DNA of 20,929 bases, taken from an uncultured Faecalibacterium sp. GTDB taxonomy: Bacteria > Bacillota > Clostridia > Oscillospirales > Ruminococcaceae. Below are positions 8,034 to 14,604 of the stretch, piece by piece. Made by a program: the position numbers and the translations under genes. The DNA lies in assembly GCA_934539245.1 (NCBI GenBank), contig CAKTCK010000033.1, forward strand, positions 1 through 20,929, read 5' to 3'. The notes below the pieces were generated by a model. It worked only from the letters and a program-made list of their open reading frames with translations. It searched no databases and had not been told where the DNA came from. Position 1 is the first letter of the stretch. Every line of letters starts with the position of its first letter.

Positions 8034-8063
8034 AGTATAGCGCAGCAGCCGCCTGCTGCGCAA
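8034..8063 (-). promoter_or_regulatory. Possible internal promoter of the response regulator with embedded inverted repeat
   Basis: On the reverse strand, TTGCGC (8063-8058), 18 bases, then TATACT (8039-8034). Inside the spacer is a perfect 9-bp inverted repeat, GCGCAGCAG (8040-8048) with CTGCTGCGC (8053-8061) and a 4-base loop. On the plus strand the same hairpin is followed by T7, but no plus-strand gene is there to be terminated. Confidence 0.35.
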
Positions 8064-8070
8064 TCTTTTT

Positions 8071-8739
8071 TTACAGCAGTTCCATGCCGGGGCTGCTCTC
8101 CCGCCCGCAGGTGATGTTCAGGTTGCCGTTGCGGCAGCGCAAAGCGTCCAAAAAGGCCTTGGGCGGCACGTCCTCCGGCAGAAGAATGGCGTATTCCAGC
8201 TCATATAGAGTGCCCATGTTGCTGGTTTTTACCCGTGTCAGGGTGCAGCGCCGGGTATACTGGGCAAAAATATCGTCAAACAGGCCGTCGTAGTCCAAAC
8301 TTTCCGGGATGGTGATCTTCAGCACCCGGGCGGCGGTCTTTTGTTCGCCAAAGTCCAGCGCGGTCAGGCCAAGAAGCACACCGGCCAGCAGCACAAAGGC
8401 CAGTACGGCAAGCCCCAGCAGCCCCATGCCGGTGGCAAGCCCCAGCGCCATGGCAAGGAATAAGACCCCGATCTCCCGGGCAGTGCCTGGGGCAGAGCGG
8501 AACCGTACCAGACTGAACGCGCCCGCAACGGCAACACCGGTGCCGATGTTGCCGTTGACCAGCATGATCACCAGCTGCACTACGGCGGGCAGCAGCGCCA
8601 GCGTGACCGCAAAGCTGGAACTTGTTTTTTGCCGGTAACCCGCCACAAAGGCAAGGCCGATGCCCAGCACCAGCGACACCGCCGTGCACAGCAGAAAACT
8701 TTGCAGGGTGATAGACGTACCAATTACAGATTCAAGCAC
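8071..8739 (-). CDS. DUF4956 membrane protein
   Basis: A 222-residue protein of uncharacterised family DUF4956. Hydrophobic segments are near residues 11-34, 43-62, 66-78 and 91-128. The family hallmark FSLVRFRSAPGTAREIG spans 75-91, between membrane segments. A soluble C-terminal domain (about 135-222) of alternating beta/alpha character follows (TARVLKITIPESLDYDG, VKTSNMGTLYELEYAI). The start is GTG at 8739, with AGGAGG 9 bases upstream, overlapping the end of the VTC-domain gene by 8 bases, so expression is coupled. Its constant partnership with a VTC-type polymerase suggests it provides a membrane platform or channel for the polymer. That role is an inference; the family has no established biochemical function that I know of. 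Confidence 0.88.
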   Translation of the reverse strand: MLESVIGTSITLQSFLLCTAVSLVLGIGLAFVAGYRQKTSSSFAVTLALLPAVVQLVIMLVNGNIGTGVAVAGAFSLVRFRSAPGTAREIGVLFLAMALGLATGMGLLGLAVLAFVLLAGVLLGLTALDFGEQKTAARVLKITIPESLDYDGLFDDIFAQYTRRCTLTRVKTSNMGTLYELEYAILLPEDVPPKAFLDALRCRNGNLNITCGRESSPGMELL

Positions 8740-9466
8740 AGGGAAAAACCTCCTTTAAGGTTACAGGCTGCTCGCGCAGCAGATGATGGCAGTAGCAGCT
8801 GCCATATTTGGAAAAGGACGCCGGCACAGCCTCGGCCTCGGCCAGTGCATGAGCCAGCCACAGCGGGCAGACGCCCGGCAGCTTGACCTCCAGCAGCACC
8901 CGGTCGTCCGGCAGCAGGGGTGCACCGTGGTCTCCGGTGCTGAGTTCCAGCTGGGTGGTGCGCCAGCGGATGTTGGTATCAAAGGTGATGCGCAGTTCCG
9001 GGTCGGCTACCCCCGCAAAGGCGATGCGGTCGTACCCGATGAACACCCGGGGACGGGCATCGTACAGCTGTTGGAACCATGCAATCTCCCGGCCGATTTG
9101 TCCGTAGTCGGCAAGCGATTGCTGCCCCGCCAGCAAAGGCTGCACCTCGACGGCGGGTACAGTAATGCGGCGCTTGTACACCACGCCTTTGTACTTCTTT
9201 TTTAGCTCGGCAAACACCTTGCCGTCCGGCGCGGGCACGCCGTAGCTGCGCACCCGCAGCTTTTCCTTGTACACCGGCTTTGCCAGCGAGGCGCGGATCA
9301 GCCGCCAGTCCGGGGTGTCGTAATAAAGGTTGCAGATGGTATACTTTCCATAAAAATCCATCTTGATATAGGGCGCAATGGTTTGCAGCAGGGCTTTTTG
9401 CCCCGCCGGGGTGAGAAAGTACTTTTTCTCGTACCGCTCAAAGCAGTTCTGAATGGGTTGGGACAT
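8732..9466 (-). CDS. VTC-domain polyphosphate polymerase-like protein
   Basis: A 244-residue soluble protein matching the VTC catalytic-domain fold. In yeast Vtc4 this domain makes polyphosphate from ATP inside a basic tunnel. Visible tunnel-type residues: ERYEKKY (10-16), YYDTPDW (48-54), KEKLRVRSYG (67-76), FAELKKKYKGVVYKRR (85-100), YDR (145-147), LLEVKLPG (191-198) and FSKY (218-221). Charged positions are conserved in pattern, so it is probably active. There is no membrane anchor of its own; the overlapping DUF4956 gene could supply one. The start ATG has GGAGGTGA 7 bases upstream. It is first in the operon VTC-DUF4956-regulator-kinase. Whether bacterial members make polyphosphate or another phosphorylated product is less certain. 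Confidence 0.88.
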   Translation of the reverse strand: MSQPIQNCFERYEKKYFLTPAGQKALLQTIAPYIKMDFYGKYTICNLYYDTPDWRLIRASLAKPVYKEKLRVRSYGVPAPDGKVFAELKKKYKGVVYKRRITVPAVEVQPLLAGQQSLADYGQIGREIAWFQQLYDARPRVFIGYDRIAFAGVADPELRITFDTNIRWRTTQLELSTGDHGAPLLPDDRVLLEVKLPGVCPLWLAHALAEAEAVPASFSKYGSCYCHHLLREQPVTLKEVFPCA

Positions 9467-9489
9467 TGCCTGTCACCTCCTGTGCAAAC

Positions 9490-9521
9490 AGCATACCGCC
9501 CCAACCTAAAAGCAACCTAAA
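9490..9521 (-). promoter_or_regulatory. Promoter of the VTC/DUF4956/two-component operon with tandem regulator sites
   Basis: On the reverse strand, two copies of TTTAGGTT (9521-9514 and 9510-9503) at an 11-base period, a 7-base gap, then the -10 TATGCT (9495-9490). The proximal repeat takes the place of a consensus -35, as in promoters activated by OmpR/PhoB-type regulators. Confidence 0.65.
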
Positions 9522-9539
9522 GGAATTTTGCGGGTTTTC

Positions 9540-9571
9540 TTTAGGTTCGTTTTAGCTTCGCCGGGTATACT
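9540..9571 (+). promoter_or_regulatory. Promoter of the beta-helix lipoprotein gene with tandem regulator sites
   Basis: TTTAGGTT (9540-9547) and TTTAGCTT (9551-9558) at an 11-base period, a 7-base gap, then TATACT (9566-9571). Spacing is identical to the divergent promoter on the other strand. No TTGACA-like -35 is present. Confidence 0.65.
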
Positions 9572-9619
9572 TTGGACATCCTCAAAGCAAACCATTGACC
9601 GCAAGGAGGTTTTTCCAAT

Positions 9620-11221
9620 ATGAAATACGCAAACCGACCGCTTTCCCTTCTGGTAGCGGGCGCGCTGGTGGTCACGCTGGCGGGCTGTAGTAACAGTGCC
9701 GTCTCCACCCTCACCGCGTCCTCTGCCGCAGGTACCGTCCTTTCTGCAACAGAAAGTGAGTTTTCGCTGGAAGGCGCTACCGCATTTACCTTTACCGACA
9801 GCGGCATCTCCGCTGCCGAAGGAAATTATGATGGCTACACCATTGAGGGCACAGCCCTGACCATCAGCGCTGCAGGCACTTATGTGGTGTCCGGCAGCTG
9901 CGCAGACGGCAGCATTACCGTAAAAGCGGGCACAGAAGATGTAACGCTGATACTGAACAGGCTGGAACTGACCAGCACCACCACTGCACCCATCGTGTGC
10001 GGCAAGTCCACCGGGGTGACCATCGCGGTGCAGAGCGGCACCCAGAACACCCTTACTGATACCGCTGCCAATAATAAGGACAATGAAAACGCCAGTGCAG
10101 ACGCCGAGAGCGCCGTGCTCAAGTGTAAGGACGGCGCACAGGTGGTGCTGTGCGGCAGCGGTACGCTGAACATCTCCGCCGCCGGGAAAAACGGCATCAA
10201 ATCCGGCACGGAAAACGAGGGCAGGGAAGCCAGCCTGACCATCCGGGAACTGACCTTGAACATCGACGCCCCGGTGAACGATGCCGTCAACGCTGAGCAG
10301 ACCTTGAATGTGGAGAGCGGCACGCTGAATATCTCCGCCGGAGATGATGCGCTGCACAGCGACTATACCTTAAATATCGGCGCAGAGGACACCGCCGGGC
10401 CTGTTATTACGATCGCCACCTGCAACGAGGGACTGGAAGGTGCAACGCTGAACGTCTTCTCCGGTACGATCGACATCACCGCCACGGACGACTGCTTGAA
10501 CGCCGCCAACGGTGATTTGACCGACTACGATTTCAGCATGACCATTTCCGGCGGCACCATCAATGCCTACACCTCCGGGGGCGACGGCTTTGATTCCAAC
10601 GGCAGCATGACCATTTCCGGCGGCAGCATTACCGTATGGACGGCCAACGCCGCCGATAACCAGCCGCTGGATGCGGACAGTGCCATCACCATCACCGGCG
10701 GTACGGTGCTGGCAGCAGGCGGCAGCGCGGGCATGGGCTACACCATTGACGCTTCACAGGGCTATGTGACCTATGGCGGCGGCATGGGCGCAGACAGCAC
10801 CGTGCGCCTGACCAAAGACAGCGCCTTTGCTATTGCCGATGCCAGCGGCAATACCGTATACAGCGGCACCGCCCTGTGCGATGCAAACTATGTGTTCTAC
10901 TGCGCACAGGACATTACCGCCGATAGTGACTATACGCTCACCACCGGCAGCACTACCCTTGCCACCGCCACCGCCCAGACCGGAAAATCCAGCGCAAGCT
11001 TCGGCGGCATAGGCGGCGGGCAGAACGGTATGACCCCGCCGGACGGTACAAACGGGCAAACCCCGCCCGCCATGAACGGCAGCGCCCCCGGCGGGCAGAC
11101 TCCTGACGGGCAGCAAGGCGGCACCCCGCCGGAAAAGCCCACGGGCACACCCTCCGGCAACCCGCCGCAAATGCCCACCCAGAACAACGCCACTTCCCAG
11201 GCTGAAACAGCAGCCGGTTAA
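9620..11221 (+). CDS. Cthe_2159-like carbohydrate-binding beta-helix lipoprotein
   Basis: A 533-residue secreted lipoprotein: basic start, hydrophobic helix, lipobox LAGC with Cys23. A Ser/Thr/Ala linker leads to a long beta-strand-rich region (about 45-460). Within it a turn motif recurs at 190 (NGIKS), 220 (NDAVNA), 242 (DDALHS), 269 (NEGLEG), 290 (DDCLNA), 321 (GDGFDS) and 347 (NQPLDA), every 21-31 residues. TLNI/MTISGG strands lie between them, as expected of a parallel beta-helix with acidic calcium-binding turns. The last 70 residues are Gly/Pro/Gln/Thr-rich and probably disordered. The family member from Clostridium thermocellum binds polygalacturonate. Divergence from a VTC/DUF4956 operon with a mirrored promoter ties it to that module. 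The glycan bound here is unknown. Confidence 0.82.
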   Translation: MKYANRPLSLLVAGALVVTLAGCSNSAVSTLTASSAAGTVLSATESEFSLEGATAFTFTDSGISAAEGNYDGYTIEGTALTISAAGTYVVSGSCADGSITVKAGTEDVTLILNRLELTSTTTAPIVCGKSTGVTIAVQSGTQNTLTDTAANNKDNENASADAESAVLKCKDGAQVVLCGSGTLNISAAGKNGIKSGTENEGREASLTIRELTLNIDAPVNDAVNAEQTLNVESGTLNISAGDDALHSDYTLNIGAEDTAGPVITIATCNEGLEGATLNVFSGTIDITATDDCLNAANGDLTDYDFSMTISGGTINAYTSGGDGFDSNGSMTISGGSITVWTANAADNQPLDADSAITITGGTVLAAGGSAGMGYTIDASQGYVTYGGGMGADSTVRLTKDSAFAIADASGNTVYSGTALCDANYVFYCAQDITADSDYTLTTGSTTLATATAQTGKSSASFGGIGGGQNGMTPPDGTNGQTPPAMNGSAPGGQTPDGQQGGTPPEKPTGTPSGNPPQMPTQNNATSQAETAAG

Positions 11222-11242
11222 GTTTTTTCTTTCTTTCAAGCA

Positions 11243-11289
11243 CAGAACGCTCCGACCCTTCTGCGTGGGGGTCGGAGCGTTCTGCTTTT
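11243..11289 (+). terminator. Intrinsic terminator after the beta-helix lipoprotein gene
   Basis: A perfect 16-bp stem (11243-11258 with 11269-11284), a 10-base loop, and CTTTT at 11285-11289. Confidence 0.85.
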
Positions 11290-11305
11290 GTAAATAAATA
11301 AAAGA

Positions 11306-11341
11306 AAAAGCGACGACCCGTGCAGGTGGGTCATCGCTTTT
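11306..11341. terminator. Second, probably bidirectional terminator hairpin
   Basis: AAAAGCGACGACCC (11306-11319) pairs with GGGTCATCGCTTTT (11328-11341) with one mismatch. T-rich sequence follows on both strands, more so on the reverse one. No leftward gene is visible to its right, so its purpose there is unclear. Confidence 0.5.
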
Positions 11342-11720
11342 CTCGTCCCTTGCGGGACAGGCAGGGTAAATGATAAGAAGGTAAATGAAGAAAATAGCAA
11401 GGTTGAAAACAAAGGCGCGTGCGGAGCCGAATTGGGTGCTCCAAAGTGAAGATGTATCCAAGTTTCGCTTTTGTTGGATACAACATACCACTTCAGAACA
11501 AAAATTGCAAGAGGTTTTTTAAAATTATTCCCCAAAAATGCGCGGAAAATCGCATTTTTGTAGAAACGCACAAATTTTACGGAAAGTTCCCGGCAAACTG
11601 ACGAACAAGCATAAAAACGGAACAGCAGCTGTAAAACGCACAGAGAACCCTTTATAAAACCGGCGGGCAATGGGAGATAGGTATGGAAAGCGGATTTTCG
11701 TGGGATGTAGCCTGCAACGC
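11342..11720. other. AT-richer intergenic stretch with hairpins, no convincing gene
   Basis: Clearly AT-richer than its neighbours. It contains a 9-bp inverted repeat TGTATCCAA/TTGGATACA (11453-11461, 11474-11482). A terminator-like AAAAATGCG/CGCATTTTT hairpin (11534-11542, 11551-11559) also lies here. Short ORFs of 60-85 codons across it resemble no known protein and lack good ribosome sites. It could hold a small RNA or a decayed gene. Confidence 0.4.
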
Positions 11721-11749
11721 TTTACAAGCAGCCGGGGGTGTGTTAAGAT
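11721..11749 (+). promoter_or_regulatory. Possible promoter of the MATE-xth-COG2426 run
   Basis: TTTACA (11721-11726), a 17-base spacer, TAAGAT (11744-11749). The leader then holds a hairpin CCGGGCA/TGCCCGG (11783-11789, 11810-11816) just before the ribosome site at 11822-11830. Confidence 0.4.
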
Positions 11750-11836
11750 GGACACATCTGCTGCAACCGGAAAATACACATGCCGGGCAGCGGCGGCGTA
11801 CCGGAAAAGTGCCCGGTGCCGGGAGGGGAGAAACGA

Positions 11837-13213
11837 ATGACAAAGCTACTGCATGGCAATGAAAAAAACAGGCTGACCGGCGGGCGGGAGCCGCTGTTCA
11901 GCCAAAAGGAGCTGCTGGTACTAGCTGTTCCGCTGCTGGTGGAGCAGCTGCTGGAAGTGACGGTGGGCATGGCCGACACCATGATGGTGTCCCGCTGCGG
12001 TGAGGCAGCCATCTCCGGCGTCAGTCTGGTGGATATGATCAATAACCTTATCATCGTGCTGTTTGCGGCGCTGGCTACCGGCGGCGCGGTGGTGGTAAGC
12101 CAGTATCTGGGCGCAAAGGATCGGCAGGACGCCGACAAAAGCGCCGGTCAGCTGCTGCTGCTCAGCGGCTTGTCTGGTGTGGTGATCGGGGCGGTATGCT
12201 TTGTGCTGGCACGCCCCATGATTCGGCTGTTCTACGGCTCTATTGACGCCGACGTGCTGGACGCAGGCGTGAAGTACTTGCAGATCATCGCCCTCAGCTA
12301 CCCGTTTCTGGCGCTGTACAACGGCGGCGCGGCACTGTTCCGCAGCATCGGCAATTCCAAGATCTCCATGCAGATCAGCTTTCTGATGAACATCATCAAT
12401 ATCGTGGGCAACGCGGTGTGCATCTTCGGCTTCAAAATGGGAGTGGACGGAGTAGCATGGCCCAGCGTGGTGTCCCGCGTGGTGGCTGCGGCGCTGATCC
12501 TGCGCAAGTGCTACCGGGAGGATGCGGTGCTTACCGTGCCCAAGACCCTGCGGCTGGACGGCGGCATGGCAAAGCGCATTCTGGGCATCGGCATCCCCTC
12601 GGCCTTTGAGAACAGCCTGTTCGAGGCCGGGCGCATTCTGGTGGTGAGCATGATCTCCACCTTCGGCACGGTGCAGATCGCAGCCAACGCCGTGGCAAAC
12701 AATCTGGACGGCATGGGCGTCATCCCGGGCAAGGCCATCAGTCTGGCTATGATCACGGTGGTAGGGCGCTGCATCGGTGCCGGCGACCACGAGCAGACCG
12801 TTTACTACACCCGCAAGCTGCTGCTGTGGGCTTACATCACCATGGGGCTTTCCAACGGAGCGATTTTGCTGTTCCTCCGGCAGCTGGTGGGTATCTACGC
12901 CCTTTCCGGCGAGACCATGGAGCTGGCCATCACGCTGGTCACCATCCACGCGGGCTGCGCCATCATCTTCTGGCCGCTGTCCTTTGTGCTGCCCAACGCC
13001 CTGCGCGCGGCAAACGACGTGAAATTTACCATGGTGGTGTCCATCCTCAGCATGGCATGCTGGCGGCTGGGCTTCAGCTATCTGCTGTGCGTCCGCATGG
13101 GCTGGGGCGCTGTGGGCGTGTGGGTGGCTATGGTCATCGACTGGACCTGCCGCGTGACCTGTTTTGTGCTGCGCTTCCGCAGCGGCGCATGGAAAACCAA
13201 ATATCAGGCATAA
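11837..13213 (+). CDS. MATE-family multidrug/toxin efflux transporter
   Basis: A 458-residue integral membrane protein with about 12 hydrophobic segments in two similar halves, the normal MATE size. Typical features: LLVEQLLEVTVGMADTMMVS near residues 30-50, the inter-half loop, and in the second half ENSLFEAGRILVVSMISTFG. MATE proteins export cationic or other small molecules using a Na+ or H+ gradient; the substrate is not predictable. The start ATG at 11837 has GGAGGGGAG 7 bases upstream. The upstream in-frame ATG at 11780 has no ribosome site and would add a Gly/Pro-rich tail atypical of the family. Two genes follow at 15-base gaps with near-identical ribosome sites, forming an apparent operon. 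Confidence 0.93.
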   Translation: MTKLLHGNEKNRLTGGREPLFSQKELLVLAVPLLVEQLLEVTVGMADTMMVSRCGEAAISGVSLVDMINNLIIVLFAALATGGAVVVSQYLGAKDRQDADKSAGQLLLLSGLSGVVIGAVCFVLARPMIRLFYGSIDADVLDAGVKYLQIIALSYPFLALYNGGAALFRSIGNSKISMQISFLMNIINIVGNAVCIFGFKMGVDGVAWPSVVSRVVAAALILRKCYREDAVLTVPKTLRLDGGMAKRILGIGIPSAFENSLFEAGRILVVSMISTFGTVQIAANAVANNLDGMGVIPGKAISLAMITVVGRCIGAGDHEQTVYYTRKLLLWAYITMGLSNGAILLFLRQLVGIYALSGETMELAITLVTIHAGCAIIFWPLSFVLPNALRAANDVKFTMVVSILSMACWRLGFSYLLCVRMGWGAVGVWVAMVIDWTCRVTCFVLRFRSGAWKTKYQA

Positions 13214-13228
13214 CATAAGGAGAAAAGC

Positions 13229-13981
13229 ATGAAACTGATCAGCTGGAACGTGAACGGCCTGCGCGCCTGCCTGACCCACGGCTTTGCCGAAAGCTTTGCC
13301 GCGCTGGACGCGGACATCTTCTCGGTGCAGGAGACCAAGATGCAGCCGGGACAGGCGGATTTTGCGCCGGAGGGCTACACCGAATACACTTATTCAGCCG
13401 AGAAAAAGGGCTATTCCGGCACAGCCTGCTGGTGCAAAACCGCACCGCTGGCGGTGACTACCGGCATCGGGCTGGAACAGCACGACCATGAGGGGCGGGT
13501 GCTGACGTTGGAATACCCCGGCTTTTATTTGGTAAACTGCTACACCCCCAACAGTCAGGACGGGCTGAAACGGCTGGACTACCGTATGGAGTGGGAGGAT
13601 GCTTTCCGGGCGTACCTGCTGGCGCTGGACGCAAAAAAGCCGGTGATCCTGTGCGGCGACTTGAACGTGGCGCACACAGAAATGGATATCAAGAACGCCA
13701 AGACCAACCGCATGAGCGCGGGCTTTACCGATCAGGAGCGCGCCAAAATGACCGAGCTGCTGGCGGCGGGTTTTGCGGACAGCTTCCGGGTGGTGCACCC
13801 GGACGAGGTGAAGTACAGCTGGTGGAGCTATCGCTTCCACGCGCGGGAAAAGAACGCGGGCTGGCGCATCGACTATTTTATCGTTTCCCGGCGCATTGCA
13901 GACCGCATCCGCGCCGCCGAGATCCACAACGAGATCTTTGGCTCCGACCATTGCCCGGTGGAGCTGCAGATCGACCTGTAA
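13229..13981 (+). CDS. xth: Exodeoxyribonuclease III / AP endonuclease
   Basis: A 250-residue Mg2+-dependent DNA repair nuclease of the exonuclease III family, normal length. It cuts the backbone 5' of abasic sites in base excision repair and trims 3' ends. Catalytic residues are in place: Asn7 (WNVNG), Glu35 (QETKM), Tyr105 (NCYTPN), Asp144 and Asn146 (CGDLNVAH), and the terminal Asp240-His241 (FGSDHCP). AAGGAG lies before the ATG. It sits 15 bases after the MATE gene and 15 before the next gene. The partners are not repair genes, so the run may be a shared transcript without a shared pathway. Confidence 0.96.
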   Translation: MKLISWNVNGLRACLTHGFAESFAALDADIFSVQETKMQPGQADFAPEGYTEYTYSAEKKGYSGTACWCKTAPLAVTTGIGLEQHDHEGRVLTLEYPGFYLVNCYTPNSQDGLKRLDYRMEWEDAFRAYLLALDAKKPVILCGDLNVAHTEMDIKNAKTNRMSAGFTDQERAKMTELLAAGFADSFRVVHPDEVKYSWWSYRFHAREKNAGWRIDYFIVSRRIADRIRAAEIHNEIFGSDHCPVELQIDL

Positions 13982-13996
13982 TATAAGGAGAAGCCA

Positions 13997-14482
13997 ATGC
14001 TGAAAAATTATCTTCTGATCTTCTTTATCTCCATGGTACCCATCATCGAGCTGCGCGGAGCTATCCCCATCGGGCTGGGCATGGGGCTGCCGGTGCTGCC
14101 CACCTACCTTTTGTGTGTGCTGGGCAACATGATCCCGGTGCCCTTCATCTACCTGTTCGCCCGCAAGTTCCTCATCTGGGGTTACCACAAGCCCCTCATC
14201 GGCCCTATCTGCCGCTTTTGTATCAACAAGGGCGAAAAGGGCGGCCGCGCACTGGAGGCTAAGGCCGGCAAGGGCCTGACCGTGGCGTTGCTGCTGTTCG
14301 TGGGCATCCCGCTGCCGGGCACCGGCGCGTGGACGGGCACGCTGGCAGCCTCTATTCTGGATATGAAGTTCAAGGATGTGCTGATCGCCTGCATGGGCGG
14401 TGTGCTGCTGGCAGGCATCATCATGGGTCTGGCAAGCGCCGGGCTGCTGGGTGCGCTCAGCGGGCTGTTTGCGGCGGGCTGA
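13997..14482 (+). CDS. COG2426 small membrane protein (putative small multidrug export family)
   Basis: A 161-residue membrane protein with about four to five hydrophobic segments (near 4-25, 32-55, 90-115, 130-158). Family signatures: MVPIIELRGAIPIG near residues 13-26 and GIPLPGTGAWTGTLAA near 102-117. A short basic cytoplasmic loop with KGEKGGRALEAKAGKG lies between. The family name 'small multidrug export' comes from loose similarity; no substrate is established, and the fold resembles DedA/SNARE-associated-type proteins. It is the last gene of the run starting with MATE. A short hairpin GACAAAAG/CTTTTGTC (14481-14488, 14496-14503) begins at its stop codon and may end the transcript. Confidence 0.88.
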   Translation: MLKNYLLIFFISMVPIIELRGAIPIGLGMGLPVLPTYLLCVLGNMIPVPFIYLFARKFLIWGYHKPLIGPICRFCINKGEKGGRALEAKAGKGLTVALLLFVGIPLPGTGAWTGTLAASILDMKFKDVLIACMGGVLLAGIIMGLASAGLLGALSGLFAAG

Positions 14483-14503
14483 CAAAAGGCGGATGCTTTT
14501 GTC
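14481..14503 (+). terminator. Weak terminator-like hairpin after the COG2426 gene
   Basis: An 8-bp perfect stem with a 7-base loop, but no T-run after it; the T residues are within the stem. Termination is therefore uncertain. Confidence 0.35.
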
Positions 14504-14537
14504 GTGAAAAATGCCGGTAGCTTTTCCGCCCGGAGTG

Positions 14538-14546
14538 TGCTAAACT
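14538..14546 (+). promoter_or_regulatory. Possible extended -10 promoter of the dipeptidase gene
   Basis: TGCTAAACT gives an extended -10 (TG-N-TAAACT, hexamer at 14541-14546). No good -35 is seen 17 bases upstream. The leader would be about 50 bases. Confidence 0.35.
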
Positions 14547-14604
14547 GGGTAACAGTTGTGTAAAGACCGGGACGCGCTTCCGGTCAGAAAGGACGTTATA
14601 GAAC

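Noticed and set aside
11453..11482. Relation between this TGTATC inverted repeat and the one at 1269-1321
   Set aside because: Only the TGTATC core is shared; arm sequence and spacer differ, so a common repeat family is not supported.
11780..11836. Upstream ATG for the MATE gene
   Set aside because: No ribosome site before it, an atypical Gly/Pro-rich extension, and a strong ribosome site exactly before 11837.
11921..13279. 452-codon reverse-strand ORF across the MATE gene
   Set aside because: Antisense shadow: rich in His/Gln/Ala low-complexity sequence, no ribosome site, and the plus frame is a complete MATE protein. The same holds for reverse ORFs at 3310-4332, 13394-14485, 14596-15900, 17618-18739 and 18863-19933, and for the plus-strand ORFs at 75-530 and 639-1229 opposite glgP.
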